From: Acinetobacter sp. YWS30-1
Lineage (GTDB): Bacteria; Pseudomonadota; Gammaproteobacteria; Pseudomonadales; Moraxellaceae
Length of the DNA stretch: 64,000 nucleotides
Assembly: GCF_033558715.1 (NCBI RefSeq)
Contig: NZ_CP114606.1
Coordinates: forward strand, 1,364,001 to 1,428,000
Reading direction: 5' to 3'
Below are positions 54,040-63,022 of the stretch, one piece after another. Positions within the stretch are counted from its first letter, which is position 1, and every line of letters starts with the position of its first letter. The notes below the pieces were generated by a model. The model had not been told where the DNA came from. It searched no databases and saw nothing but the letters and a program-made list of their open reading frames with translations. The translations under genes were made by a program, and so were the position numbers.

Positions 54040-54834
54040 ATGCAATATACCAATTACTTTAAACGTAAATTAAAGACGCAGCAGCAAATTGGCTTGTGGG
54101 TCGGACTGGCTGATGCGTATGGGACAGAAATTGCGGCAAATGCAGGCTATGACTGGCTCTTGATTGATGGTGAGCATGCCCCAAGCGATTTAAGAACAAC
54201 GCTCTCTCAATTACAGAGTATCGCTGCTTATCCATCTCAAGCTGTAGTACGCCCCCCAATAGGCAGTGTGCAACTGATCAAGCAGTTACTCGATATTGGC
54301 GCACAGACCTTATTGATTCCTATGGTAGAAACTGTGGAGCAGGCCGAATTAATGGTCAAAGCAGTCCGTTATCCACCGGAAGGAATTCGTGGTGTGGGTG
54401 CTGCGCTGGCACGTGCGACACGCTGGAACAGTATCCCGAATTATTATCAGACTGCTCATGAAAATATCTGTTTGTTAATTCAGATTGAATCGGTGACAGG
54501 TCTGGAAAATCTGGATGAAATCCTCAAGATTGAGGGGATTGATGGTGTATTTATTGGGGCGGTAGATCTTTCAGCGACTATGGGTTATCAGGGGAATCCG
54601 AACCATCCTGAAGTACAAAAAGCAGTAGTAGACGCTATTCAGCGGATTCGTGCATCAGGTAAGGCTGCTGGGATTTTATCGACGCAGCATGAAGCTACCC
54701 AGAAATATCTGGCGCTTGGAACTGAGTTCGTTGCAGTAGGGGTTGATACCAGTGTTCTGATGAATTCGCTTCGTGAACTTTTGGCGAAATATAAACCTGA
54801 TGCTGAAGTCATCAAGTCAGAAGGCGGTTATTGA
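54040..54834 (+). CDS. HpcH/HpaI-family class II aldolase
   Basis: Metal-dependent aldolase cleaving 4-hydroxy-2-oxo acids to pyruvate and an aldehyde. 264 residues, HpaI length. Motifs are YDWLLIDGEHAPSD (catalytic His), AVVRPP (pyruvate-binding Arg), LLIPMVETVEQAE, IQIESVTGLENLDEI (metal Glu), GIDGVFIGAVDLSATMG (metal Asp) and GVGAALARATRWN. In E. coli HpaI works in homoprotocatechuate degradation, but no other hpa gene is nearby, so the substrate is open (2-keto-3-deoxy sugar acids are alternatives). Followed by a terminator. Confidence 0.93.
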   Translation: MQYTNYFKRKLKTQQQIGLWVGLADAYGTEIAANAGYDWLLIDGEHAPSDLRTTLSQLQSIAAYPSQAVVRPPIGSVQLIKQLLDIGAQTLLIPMVETVEQAELMVKAVRYPPEGIRGVGAALARATRWNSIPNYYQTAHENICLLIQIESVTGLENLDEILKIEGIDGVFIGAVDLSATMGYQGNPNHPEVQKAVVDAIQRIRASGKAAGILSTQHEATQKYLALGTEFVAVGVDTSVLMNSLRELLAKYKPDAEVIKSEGGY

Positions 54835-54903
54835 TTATAAAAATATCAGAGAGTCGTAAATTGTGGTTTCTCAATATTGATTACTTACATAGAAGATATT
54901 TTA

Positions 54904-54933
54904 TAAAAGCTCTGATTTGTCAGAGCTTTTTTA
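54904..54933 (+). terminator. Terminator after the HpaI-like gene
   Basis: AAAAGCTCTGA, TTTG, TCAGAGCTTTTTT. Confidence 0.88.
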
Positions 54934-54982
54934 TTTACTTTAGCTATAGTAGTTTAAAAAATAAGATGGGTGGGATGGTAAA

Positions 54983-55245
54983 ATGAAACCAGAAGAAATT
55001 GAAATATTTTTGAGCAGCAAAAACAGATCCATGAGCAAAAAAAGCAACAACGTTATCGTTTAGGGCAACGTATCTTATTCGTTTTCATGGTGATTTATAC
55101 TTTGTCTACTGGATATCTGACAGTTGTAAACTTTCTTGATTCAGGTGATTTGATCTCTGGCTTTAGTATCATGATGTTGATCGGTGTGTTTTATATGTTG
55201 AAATACTTCTTTACTGGACATTTAGATATGCGAAAAAGCATCTGA
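54983..55245 (+). pseudogene. Frameshifted gene for a small two-helix membrane protein
   Basis: A clear start (ATG at 54983 with GGGATGG upstream, MKPEEIEIF) runs out of frame at a five-T run near 55010 and stops at codon 27. The next frame continues without break to a stop at 55245: EQQKQIHEQKKQQRYRLGQRILFVF... with two hydrophobic helices (FVFMVIYTLSTGYLTVV and ISGFSIMMLIGVFYMLKYFF). One extra T would restore an 87-residue protein. It is either a genuine one-base deletion, a phase-variable tract or a sequencing error. Family not recognised. Confidence 0.65.
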
Positions 55246-55476
55246 AAAATACTACTCTTGACATATGTCATTACAATGTAATTTTGCTATTTGGTCAAAA
55301 AAGAGTTATAAGATAATTACTTTAAAGCGAATACTGTTTTCGCTGGTTTATTTTTAGCTGATTGTGATACACGAAAGACAGGTTTTCCTGTTAAAAAAAC
55401 TCTAGCAAACCCAGAAATAAGATTTATTTTTAGTCTATAGCTCTCCTTGTTTAATCACAAAAAGCTCATATTATGA

Positions 55477-55704
55477 GTGAATATTTTGAAAAATTTAAAT
55501 ACATGGTCTATCGCGACCGCCATTAATGGTTGTGAAATTCAAGTCAAAGTTGTTCCAATGCAACGTCAGCAAAATACCATCAATGGTATGATTATGGTCA
55601 ATGTGGGCAAGATGATTGAACTTGAAAACGGTGAACAATATCCATTTAATCTGGATGGTAAAAGTTTCTATACTGGTTTTAACCAGTTATACCGTTTAAG
55701 TTAA
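55477..55704 (+). CDS. Small hypothetical protein
   Basis: 75 residues from a GTG at 55477; the earlier part of the frame is weakly supported, and an out-of-frame ATG overlaps at 55473. The centre (CEIQVKVVPMQRQQNTINGMIMVNVGKMIELENGEQYPFNLDG) is beta-rich without hydrophobic segments or signal peptide. A strong terminator 14 bases downstream supports a real transcript. No family recognised; isolated between the broken gene and lpxH. Confidence 0.5.
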   Translation: MNILKNLNTWSIATAINGCEIQVKVVPMQRQQNTINGMIMVNVGKMIELENGEQYPFNLDGKSFYTGFNQLYRLS

Positions 55705-55717
55705 ATAAAATATAAGA

Positions 55718-55746
55718 AGCAACTGTTCGCAGTTGCTTTTTTTATG
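55718..55746. terminator. Bidirectional terminator between the 75-residue gene and lpxH
   Basis: AAGCAACTG, TTCG, CAGTTGCTTTTTTT: stem with a UUCG-type loop; overlaps the convergent lpxH stop. Confidence 0.82.
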
Positions 55747-56467
55747 AGTAATACCAGATTTTTAGCTGAATTTTATGAATATCAATATCAGAGCTATTGA
55801 GCTCTAAAATCTCAGCATAATCAGCTTTCCAATCTCCTAAAACAATTCTTTTTTTACCATTTACATCATGGATTGCAGCGCGGTGAGTATGTCCATGAAT
55901 CAGCACATCTGCTTCTTTGAGTGCTGCTTCTACCGCAGATGGGTTTACATCCATAACCTCATAGCTTTTCAATTGCTGTGCTTCATGGCTTTTCTTGCGG
56001 AAACCATTAGCGAGTCTGGCACGGAAACTTAAAGGCATTTTTCTTAAAAAATCTAACATCCAAGGATGACGGATGATTTTTCTGAAACGTTGATAGGACA
56101 CATCATCGGTACAGAGTGCATCGCCATGTTCGATCCGGTATCGGATCGAACCGATATTTAAACTGGTCATTTCAGGTAAAAGCTGTCCGGAAAATTGATC
56201 CAGAAAATCTTGGCCTAAGGCAAAGTCACGGTTACCGATGAGAAAATAGATCTGATTGCCGGCCTGGTTAAACTGTTTTAAAGCACTGACGATTTCATCC
56301 AGCCAGGGAGCAGTGTAGTCATCTCCAATCCAGGCATTGAACCAGTCGCCCAAAATATACAGTTGGGTATTTTTATGCTGATAAGCTGCCAATAAATCTA
56401 AAAACCCCCGAACGAGTCGAGGGTGATCAGGTGACAAATGTAAATCTGAGATAAACAGATAGGTCAC
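55742..56467 (-). CDS. lpxH: UDP-2,3-diacylglucosamine hydrolase LpxH
   Basis: Fourth step of lipid A synthesis, making lipid X at the inner membrane. 241 residues, as in E. coli. Calcineurin-like metal ligands are FISDLHLS (D8, H10), YILGDWFNAWIGDD (D41), FLIGNRDFALG (Asn), EHGDALCTDD (His) and LIHGHTHRAAIH. E. coli has GDLFEAWIGDD, so Leu42 is Trp here. It completes, with lpxA and lpxD about 22 kb away, the early lipid A enzymes seen in this window. ppiB lies upstream across a REPIN-like repeat. Confidence 0.96.
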   Translation of the reverse strand: MTYLFISDLHLSPDHPRLVRGFLDLLAAYQHKNTQLYILGDWFNAWIGDDYTAPWLDEIVSALKQFNQAGNQIYFLIGNRDFALGQDFLDQFSGQLLPEMTSLNIGSIRYRIEHGDALCTDDVSYQRFRKIIRHPWMLDFLRKMPLSFRARLANGFRKKSHEAQQLKSYEVMDVNPSAVEAALKEADVLIHGHTHRAAIHDVNGKKRIVLGDWKADYAEILELNSSDIDIHKIQLKIWYYS

Positions 56468-56487
56468 AAATCTTTTCCTTATTTTTT

Positions 56488-56581
56488 AATCCCTCCCGAC
56501 CTCCCTCTGCAAAAGAGATGAAAAAAACCATTTTTAAAAATGATGGTTCCCTCCTTTATTAAAGGAGGGTTAGGGAGGATT
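56488..56581. repeat. REPIN-like inverted doublet, copy 2 (ppiB-lpxH gap)
   Basis: AATCCCTCCCGACCTCCCTC at the left and GGAGGGTTAGGGAGGATT at the right, inverted relative to each other, with an AACCATTTTTAAAAATGATGGTT hairpin between. The outer arms match those of the copy at 8832-8936 and the middle differs. Both copies sit between a gene and its co-directional neighbour. Confidence 0.7.
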
Positions 56582-56586
56582 TAAAA

Positions 56587-57096
56587 TTACTCAGAAATGA
56601 TTTTTGCAGATTCGATCACAACGTTCTCTAGAGGAACGTCAGCGTGGTAGCCACGGTTACCAGTGCGAACGCCTTTGATTGCATCAACAACGTCCATGCC
56701 TTCAACTACTTTACCAAATACGGCATAACCCCAACCTTGAGCAGTTTTACCAGTGTGGTTAAGGAAAGAGTTGTTTTTCACGTTAATGAAGAACTGAGCA
56801 GAAGCAGAGTGAGGTGCTTGAGTACGTGCCATTGCAATGGTGCCTACATCGTTGCTTAAACCGTTGTCAGCTTCGTTTTCAATCGCATCACGTGTTGCTT
56901 TTTCTTTGAAGTTTTCATCCATGCCGCCGCCCTGGATCATGAAACCATCAATAACGCGGTGGAAAATTACGCCGTCATAAAAACCGTCACGTACATATTG
57001 CAAGAAGTTAGCTACTGTTTTAGGTGCTTTTTCAGCGTTTAATTCAAGAACAATACGACCTTTATTGGTGTTTAATTCGACTTGAGGAAAACTCAT
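56587..57096 (-). CDS. ppiB: Peptidyl-prolyl cis-trans isomerase B (cyclophilin)
   Basis: Cytosolic proline isomerase, 169 residues (E. coli PpiB 164). The catalytic block [15 protein letters not shown] holds the active-site Arg; [26 protein letters not shown] carries the substrate-binding residues; [19 protein letters not shown] is the C-terminal signature. No signal peptide, hence cytosolic. Likely read with lpxH across the repeat. Confidence 0.96.
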   Translation of the reverse strand: MSFPQVELNTNKGRIVLELNAEKAPKTVANFLQYVRDGFYDGVIFHRVIDGFMIQGGGMDENFKEKATRDAIENEADNGLSNDVGTIAMARTQAPHSASAQFFINVKNNSFLNHTGKTAQGWGYAVFGKVVEGMDVVDAIKGVRTGNRGYHADVPLENVVIESAKIISE

Positions 57097-57526
57097 TGTG
57101 TAATCTCCTAATCATGGACTAATGCCATGGTTTTTTCTGAATGAAGGAAGCATAAGCAAACTACAATCGACAAGGCAAGCAAAAACATAATTTTCTTTGT
57201 TAAAAACATAAAAATCGTATCTTATTTATGCATTGATTTACAAAGTCATTTCTTCTAGATCATCCGTCTTCATAAAGCTTGTCTGACCCTAAGAGCATGC
57301 ACTGATCTGCTGGCTCAGTCAAAAGCGGATATTTTACGATTTGGTAAGCTATTGTATTTTCCAATTTGAAAATGAACGAATTGAAATCAAATACCTAAGT
57401 TAACGGTTGAGAGATCATTCACCTATAGTTAAACTAAAGAACCTTTATTTAGTGAATACAGTTAGACCGCGTGAGCTACTGCATATTCATTAATCCCTTT
57501 TTAACTTTAGAAGTGAATGATTAATC
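57097..57526. other. 430 bp divergent gap between ppiB and glnS
   Basis: No ORF, tRNA-like fold or known RNA motif was found. It is AT-rich and must hold the ppiB and glnS promoters. Short inverted pieces near 57300-57320 (CTGA ... TCAG) are too small to call. Confidence 0.5.
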
Positions 57527-59254
57527 ATGAAGCCAAATGATGTTGTGACGTCTCTGCCCGACAACCCGACCCAAAATAAGAATGCAGTCGATTCAGCGCA
57601 GCAGCAGGAACAACAACCAGGCTTAGACTTTGTACGCCAGGTGATTACTGACGATCTAGCAGCTGGCCGTACCCAGCAAGTGGTCACCCGTTTCCCGCCT
57701 GAACCAAATGGTTATTTGCATATGGGTCATGTTAAAGCGATCTGCTTGAACTTCGGTATTGCTGAAGAATTTGGTGGCCTGTGCAACCTGCGTTTTGATG
57801 ATACCAACCCCGATGCAGAAGAGCAGGAATATGTGGATGGTATTGCCAATGATGTAAAATGGCTAGGTTTCCAGTGGAATGGTGAACCACGCTATGCATC
57901 AAGTTATTTTGACCAGTTATATGCATGGGCAATTCAACTGATTGAACAGGGCGATGCCTATGTGGATCTGCAAACTCCGGAAGAGATCAAGCTGAACCGC
58001 GGTAACTTTGTAGAGCCAGGTAAAAACTCGCCACAACGCGATGCGACTGTGGAAGAAAACCTCGAGCGTTTCGAAAAAATGCGCACTGGTGAATATGCTG
58101 AAGGCGAAGCGGTATTGCGTGCCAAGATAGATATGAACTCGCCAAATGTGCATATGCGTGATCCGATCCTGTATCGTATTCTGTATTCTGCGCATCACCA
58201 AACTGGCGATAAATGGAAAATTTATCCAATGTACGACTATGCGCATCCATTATCAGATGCGATTGAAGGCATTACGCATTCACTTTGTACACTGGAATTC
58301 CAGGATCACCGTCCATTCTACGACTGGGTGGTGGAAAAAGTTAAATCGCCATCAGTTCCACGTCAATACGAATCTAGCCGTCTGAATGTTGATTACACCA
58401 TCACGTCTAAACGTAAGCTGCGCAAGCTGGTTGAAGGCGGTTATGTTAACGGGTGGGATGATCCACGTATGCCGACTGTTGTCGGTATGCGCCGTCGCGG
58501 TTTCACGCCTGAAGGTCTGCGTGATTTCTGTAAGCGTGTAGGAGTATCTAAAGTCGATGGCAGTATCGTTGATGTAGCAATGCTTGAATATTGCATCCGT
58601 CAATCTTTAGAAAATACTGCAGCTCGCGGTATGGCAGTATTGAATCCACTGAAAGTGACTTTAACCAATTTGCCAGCGGATATGGATCTGACTCATTCAC
58701 GTCATCCAAACGTAGATATGGGCGAACGTATTATTCCGCTCACTTCAGAAATCTATATCGACCATAAAGACTTTGAAGAAGAGCCACCTAAAGGCTTCAA
58801 ACGCCTAATTCCGGGCGGTGAAGTGCGTCTTCGTCATGCTTATGTCATCAAATGTGATGAAGTGATTAAAGATGCGAACGGTGAAGTGGTTGAACTGAAA
58901 TGCTCAATCGATCCTGAAACTTTAGGTAAAAATCCTGAAGGCCGTAAAGTAAAAGGTGTAGTTCACTGGGTATCTGCAACCAAAGGTATTCCTGCCGAAG
59001 TTCGCATTTACGATCGTCTGTTCACTGAATCTGATCCAGAAACTGGGGATGACTTCCTGGCGAATCTGAACCCTGAATCATTGAAAGTGGTTCAAGCAGT
59101 TATTGAGCCTGCGCTGGCTGAGGCAAAACCGGAAGATCGTTTCCAGTTTGAACGTGAAGGCTATTTCGTAGCGGATCAATATGATCATTCAAGCGACAAA
59201 CCAGTGTTCAACCGTATTCTAGATTTGAAAGACAGCTTTAAACCTGGCAAATAA
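57527..59254 (+). CDS. glnS: Glutaminyl-tRNA synthetase
   Basis: Class I synthetase charging tRNA-Gln. 575 residues with an N-terminal Gln-rich extension of about 30 residues ([20 protein letters not shown]) before the conserved core. The HIGH motif is [15 protein letters not shown]; the KMSKS equivalent is [30 protein letters not shown], the [10 protein letters not shown] acceptor-binding segment and the anticodon-binding barrels ([39 protein letters not shown]) are present. No strong Shine-Dalgarno is visible before the ATG. Ends in a terminator. Confidence 0.97.
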   Translation: MKPNDVVTSLPDNPTQNKNAVDSAQQQEQQPGLDFVRQVITDDLAAGRTQQVVTRFPPEPNGYLHMGHVKAICLNFGIAEEFGGLCNLRFDDTNPDAEEQEYVDGIANDVKWLGFQWNGEPRYASSYFDQLYAWAIQLIEQGDAYVDLQTPEEIKLNRGNFVEPGKNSPQRDATVEENLERFEKMRTGEYAEGEAVLRAKIDMNSPNVHMRDPILYRILYSAHHQTGDKWKIYPMYDYAHPLSDAIEGITHSLCTLEFQDHRPFYDWVVEKVKSPSVPRQYESSRLNVDYTITSKRKLRKLVEGGYVNGWDDPRMPTVVGMRRRGFTPEGLRDFCKRVGVSKVDGSIVDVAMLEYCIRQSLENTAARGMAVLNPLKVTLTNLPADMDLTHSRHPNVDMGERIIPLTSEIYIDHKDFEEEPPKGFKRLIPGGEVRLRHAYVIKCDEVIKDANGEVVELKCSIDPETLGKNPEGRKVKGVVHWVSATKGIPAEVRIYDRLFTESDPETGDDFLANLNPESLKVVQAVIEPALAEAKPEDRFQFEREGYFVADQYDHSSDKPVFNRILDLKDSFKPGK

Positions 59255-59268
59255 TTTAAGCTAAATCC

Positions 59269-59299
59269 CTAAAAAGCCCAACTCCGGTTGGGCTTTTTC
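59269..59299 (+). terminator. Terminator after glnS
   Basis: AAAAAGCCCAAC, TCC, GGTTGGGCTTTTT. Confidence 0.88.
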
Positions 59300-59320
59300 A
59301 ATCGTGGCAGGAAAGAATGA

Positions 59321-60232
59321 ATGATTGTTCGTGATAAAAGTAATAGCTTTAGTCTGCTGTTTGCATGGCATGGCACAATTTTGCCTAAAGTTCTGCCTGC
59401 CTTGGGGCTGGTAATTTTTCTTTCAGGCTTGCTGGTCTATCTGCGTCAGGCGCATTTTTTTAGCTTTCCTGCAGTGCCGGCCATAGGCTTTACCATCTTC
59501 GGGGTGATTCTGTCGATTTTTCTCAGCTTTCGTAACACCGCCTGTTATGACCGTTGGTGGGAAGGGCGCAAGCTGTGGGGAGCGCTGATTGCTACGACAC
59601 GTCATTTATGCCGTGATAGCTATGTCCTTGATGATCAGTCACGTGAAATCCTGTTGTATCGAATGATGCTGTTTACTCATTTATTACGTGACCGTTTGAG
59701 ACAGAAGCAGCAAAGTATTCAGCATTACCAGGCCCACACTAATTTTGAAGTTGCTGCATTTGATCAATTGCCCACGCATATCAATGCATCACAATGGGTA
59801 CTGGAACAAATCCAGAAAGATTTGGTTCTGCTCTATAAACAAGGCAAGATTACAGACATTATTTATAACAATCTGAATCAGCATACAGTGGCTTTAGGCG
59901 ATATACAGGCGGGTTGTGACCGGATCCTGTCGACGCCGTTACCATTTTCCTATTCGGTGCTGTTGCATCGTGCTGTTTATTCTTTCTGTTTTATCCTGCC
60001 ATTTAGTCTGGAAGCCAGTCTTGGTTTATGGACTCCGATTCTAGTCGGCCTGATTGCCTATATGCTGTTAGGGTTAGATGAACTGAGTGCGGAACTGGAA
60101 GAGCCTTTTGGATTTCAGGATAATGATCTGCCTTTAGACTCTATTGTAAGATTGATCGAACGTGAAACCCTGAGTTCTTTAGGACAAGAATTACCTGAAG
60201 CGATTAAAGCTAAAAAAGCTTATTTAACTTAG
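59321..60232 (+). CDS. Bestrophin-family ion channel (YneE/UPF0187)
   Basis: 303 residues. Bestrophin homologues in bacteria form pentameric ion channels; structurally studied bacterial ones are cation-selective. The N-terminal hydrophobic segment LPKVLPALGLVIFLSGLLVYL and the conserved block FTIFGVILSIFLSFRNTACYDRWWEGRKLWGALIATTRHLCRD are diagnostic (FRN..YDRWWEGR). A second membrane pair follows around residues 215-250 and GLDELSAELEEPFGFQDNDLPLD is the conserved C-terminal acidic loop. Transcribed alone after the glnS terminator. Confidence 0.93.
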   Translation: MIVRDKSNSFSLLFAWHGTILPKVLPALGLVIFLSGLLVYLRQAHFFSFPAVPAIGFTIFGVILSIFLSFRNTACYDRWWEGRKLWGALIATTRHLCRDSYVLDDQSREILLYRMMLFTHLLRDRLRQKQQSIQHYQAHTNFEVAAFDQLPTHINASQWVLEQIQKDLVLLYKQGKITDIIYNNLNQHTVALGDIQAGCDRILSTPLPFSYSVLLHRAVYSFCFILPFSLEASLGLWTPILVGLIAYMLLGLDELSAELEEPFGFQDNDLPLDSIVRLIERETLSSLGQELPEAIKAKKAYLT

Positions 60233-60349
60233 GTTTAAACTGATTTTATTGAAAAGCTAATCATTAAATAAATTAAATGAAAATCATCTTATTTTTAAAT
60301 TATTTTTGAGTGGCTGGCTTAAAAATTTTAAAAGCAAGAAACTATGACC

Positions 60350-60913
60350 CTAGCGATGTTTTAAATGATTGCCAAGATCTGGGCTATTGTTTTTAACCTG
60401 CTCATGTAGCTCACGATATTGCTCTAAACGTTGTTTGGCCTTGTCACGTAGCTTTTTCTTGATATAGAGAGCTAGAGCGAAACAGGTGGTCGTCAAGGTC
60501 AGGAAAAGGCTATTCATAAAGCTCATCATGGAGCTGATATAACCGATCGTCGTCAGGCGATTCATCATCTGAATGACTTGTGGGCTGCTTTCTACACCAG
60601 TGATTGCCCAGGTACAGAGATGCTCACAATTATTAATAATCAGGTGATAGTTATTTTCATGCATTCTGGAACGCATACGGCGAACCACTTTACGGCCTTT
60701 ATATTTTGCTGAAGCATAATACTGGATCTGAATCGGTTTGCCATTGCTGAATTTCTCAATTGAGGTGATTTCAATTGGATGCTTCTTAAATAAATGTGCA
60801 AAACCAGAATAGTGGATGACACGACCACGCCCGGCATAAATCCCGTGATGAGTATAACCGAAATGTTTAACCATAAGATGCGCACCTATGGGAAACCGTT
60901 TAGTTCGCTGCAT
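60350..60913 (-). CDS. LRAT/NC-domain (NlpC/P60-like) membrane-anchored protein
   Basis: 187 residues. The lecithin:retinol-acyltransferase-like domain spans about residues 8-105, with the catalytic triad as H23 (YTHHGIYAG), H34 (RVIHYSGF) and C96 in NNCEHLCTW, the permuted papain-like NCEH motif. One transmembrane helix (about residues 137-158, SLFLTLTTTCFALALYI) is followed by a basic, helical tail. LRAT-family proteins act as thiol acyltransferases, lipases or hydrolases; the bacterial role is not established. No Shine-Dalgarno is obvious. Confidence 0.85.
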   Translation of the reverse strand: MQRTKRFPIGAHLMVKHFGYTHHGIYAGRGRVIHYSGFAHLFKKHPIEITSIEKFSNGKPIQIQYYASAKYKGRKVVRRMRSRMHENNYHLIINNCEHLCTWAITGVESSPQVIQMMNRLTTIGYISSMMSFMNSLFLTLTTTCFALALYIKKKLRDKAKQRLEQYRELHEQVKNNSPDLGNHLKHR

Positions 60914-61246
60914 GTAAAGATTAAGCCATTTAATAACAAGTGTATTTTAAACAGCAAGTGTACTGTTTTTTTGTGAATTAATCGATGTTTTAGGGTTCAA
61001 TTCTATCCAGAATTCGTTGTCTAGACAGTCATCTTTAAATTTTTCGAACTTTATAAATGCTGTATGTGAACTGATTGAGGCAGATCTTAAACTATAATGT
61101 CTAAATAGCCTAAGCAAATATGAAAAGTCATTTATCTGCATATTTGAAAAGAAATAAAGATATAGACACTTAGGTTTAGATAGAAGGAGTAGGTTCCACC
61201 TGATTAAAAGCAAAGAAGGGTAGGCAAAAATCCAAATGATAGATAT
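60914..61246. other. AT-rich gap upstream of the LRAT gene
   Basis: Contains an 88-codon minus-strand open frame (60947-61213) with no recognisable family, no ribosome site and AT-rich composition; I do not call it. Otherwise nothing seen. Confidence 0.45.
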
Positions 61247-61279
61247 AAAAAAAGCATTTGCGTATGCAAATGCTTTTTA
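61247..61279 (-). terminator. Terminator after the 74-residue gene
   Basis: AAAGCATTTGCATACGCAAATGCTTTTTTT on the minus strand, a long stem with T tract. Confidence 0.88.
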
Positions 61280-61295
61280 TCAAGACCTAAGCTGC

Positions 61296-61520
61296 TTATT
61301 GCAGCGGCAGGTGCTGAAGTTCATTGAGTTCTTTACGGCTATAACCGCGAGAAGCTAGAACTTTTTTGATTCCGATAATGATATCTTCATCAGTTGCTTT
61401 AGACAGTGCTTCAAGGAGCTGTTCATTTGTCTTGCAAGAGCAATCATTTTCAACACAAGCAATCTGGTTCTTGTGTTCATTTTGTTGTTCATCTGAAAAC
61501 AACTTCTGCCAGAAACTCAT
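61296..61520 (-). CDS. Small cytosolic protein, unknown function
   Basis: 74 residues from the ATG at 61520 (MSFWQKLFSDEQQ), which has AAGG four bases upstream; the in-frame ATG at 61535 has none. A charged N-terminus is followed by VENDCSCKTNEQLLEAL (two cysteines in CSC) and a helical C-terminus (ATDEDIIIGIKKVLASRGYSRKELNEL). It is followed by a strong terminator, which supports expression. Family not recognised. Confidence 0.7.
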   Translation of the reverse strand: MSFWQKLFSDEQQNEHKNQIACVENDCSCKTNEQLLEALSKATDEDIIIGIKKVLASRGYSRKELNELQHLPLQ

Positions 61521-61700
61521 AGAGCCTTCATACACAACCTAACATAGGGTGAAATATATCCAATTTAATAAATAAAGCAATAGGACCTATGTGATAAAAG
61601 CAGCAGTCAGTATTTCAAATTTTCGATTGCAGAAGACATTTTGAACGATATTATTTGATTGAAACAAGATAATTCATGCATAAGTTACTAATTTTATGTA

Positions 61701-61731
61701 TAAAAATGGAGCTAACAAAAGCTCCATTTAT
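61701..61731 (-). terminator. Terminator after trmA
   Basis: On the minus strand ATGGAGCT, TTTGTT, AGCTCCAT then TTTTA. Confidence 0.75.
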
Positions 61732-61761
61732 GTAACAAAAAAATAAATTGAAACAATATTT

Positions 61762-62844
61762 TTAGCGTTTTTCCAGCAGTACGCCTGACTCTACATGGTG
61801 GGTATAAGGAAACTGGTCGAACAGGGCAAACTTGGTAATTTTATGGGTTTGGGAAAGTTGTTTCAGATTGTCGTGTAATGTGTCCGGATTGCAAGAAATG
61901 TAGATGATTCGTTCAAAGCGCTGTAGCAGTTTCAGTGTTTCATCATCGATCCCTGCACGTGGCGGATCAACAAATACCGTATCAAAGTCATAAGTTGACA
62001 GATCAATATTGGCTTCTTGCAGACGGCGGAAAGTACGTTCACCATTAAAAGCTTGCGTAAATTCTTCAGCAGATAGACGTGCTACCTGAATATTGTCGAT
62101 ACCGTTCTGTTCGATATTCCATTCAGCTGCATAGACAGATGACTTGGCCAATTCAGTTGCCAATGCACGACGGAAACGGGTAGACAATGGCAGGGTAAAG
62201 TTACCATTGCCACAATACAGCTCTAACAGATCTTTGTCAGATTGCTGCGCGGCATTACATGCCCATTCCAGCATTTTCTGGCAGACTTGCGCATTCGGCT
62301 GGGTGAAGCTGCTTTCGATCTGTTTGTACTGATATTTACGGTCAAATACAGTGAGTTCTTCTACGACAAACTCATCGCTCAAGACAAATTTCTGGCCACG
62401 GCTACGACCAATCAGCTTGATCTTCAATTTTTCAGCCAGTGCTTTAGCTGCAGGTTCCCAGCTTTCATCCAGCTTGCGGTGATAGATCAGGGAAACCAGT
62501 ACTTCACCTTTTAGTGTTGCCAGGAAATGCACTTCAAATAGGCGGTGGCCCAGAGTTGCATCGGCTTTGAAGGCTTCTAGCAATTGCGGCATTAAGTCAT
62601 TAATACTGCGGTCAGCCACAGGGAACTCATCAATACGGATCACTTTCTTGTTATTGTTCTGATCACGTTCAAACATGGCATAGAACAGGTCATCTTCAGT
62701 ATGCCAGATCCGGAATTCAGCACGCATGCGATAGTACTGTTCAGGCGACTCAAATACTTCAAGGGCAGGTGGTTGATATTCGGCAAATTGCGCGCTAATG
62801 CGTTCAACTTTGGCATCCAGTTGTTGCTGATAAGATGAGGTCAT
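61762..62844 (-). CDS. trmA: tRNA (uracil-5-)-methyltransferase TrmA
   Basis: Makes m5U54 (ribothymidine) in the T loop of tRNAs. 360 residues, close to E. coli (366). The N-terminal substrate part includes [11 protein letters not shown]. The SAM motif is [16 protein letters not shown] and [11 protein letters not shown] is motif IV. The catalytic Cys is in [14 protein letters not shown] and the general-base Glu in [12 protein letters not shown] at the very end. Monocistronic with its own terminator. Confidence 0.97.
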   Translation of the reverse strand: MTSSYQQQLDAKVERISAQFAEYQPPALEVFESPEQYYRMRAEFRIWHTEDDLFYAMFERDQNNNKKVIRIDEFPVADRSINDLMPQLLEAFKADATLGHRLFEVHFLATLKGEVLVSLIYHRKLDESWEPAAKALAEKLKIKLIGRSRGQKFVLSDEFVVEELTVFDRKYQYKQIESSFTQPNAQVCQKMLEWACNAAQQSDKDLLELYCGNGNFTLPLSTRFRRALATELAKSSVYAAEWNIEQNGIDNIQVARLSAEEFTQAFNGERTFRRLQEANIDLSTYDFDTVFVDPPRAGIDDETLKLLQRFERIIYISCNPDTLHDNLKQLSQTHKITKFALFDQFPYTHHVESGVLLEKR

Positions 62845-62942
62845 ATGCAGTAAAAAATCGCAAATATTTTGAAAGCCAAGATGGTAGCAAAAATTTGCTG
62901 TTCTGCCTAAGACTATTCAGGGAAACAGGCTTGAAAAGCTGT

Positions 62943-62982
62943 TAAAAAAGGCCAAATCTTCAAAGGGGAGAGATTTGGCCAT
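62943..62982 (-). terminator. Terminator after putA
   Basis: GGCCAAATCT / AGATTTGGCC followed by six T on the minus strand, 40 bases past the putA stop. Confidence 0.88.
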
Positions 62983-63022
62983 AAGAGGAAAGGGATTAAA
63001 ATAATTTAAGTACTAAAGCTGT

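Noticed and set aside
57250..57330. Possible second copy of the metQ leader motif (TCTGACCCTAAG) before glnS
   Set aside because: Only one arm resembles it; no matching complement was found.
60947..61213. 88-codon minus-strand open frame upstream of the LRAT gene
   Set aside because: No ribosome site, no recognised motif and AT-rich composition; chance frame is likely, though a decayed gene cannot be excluded.
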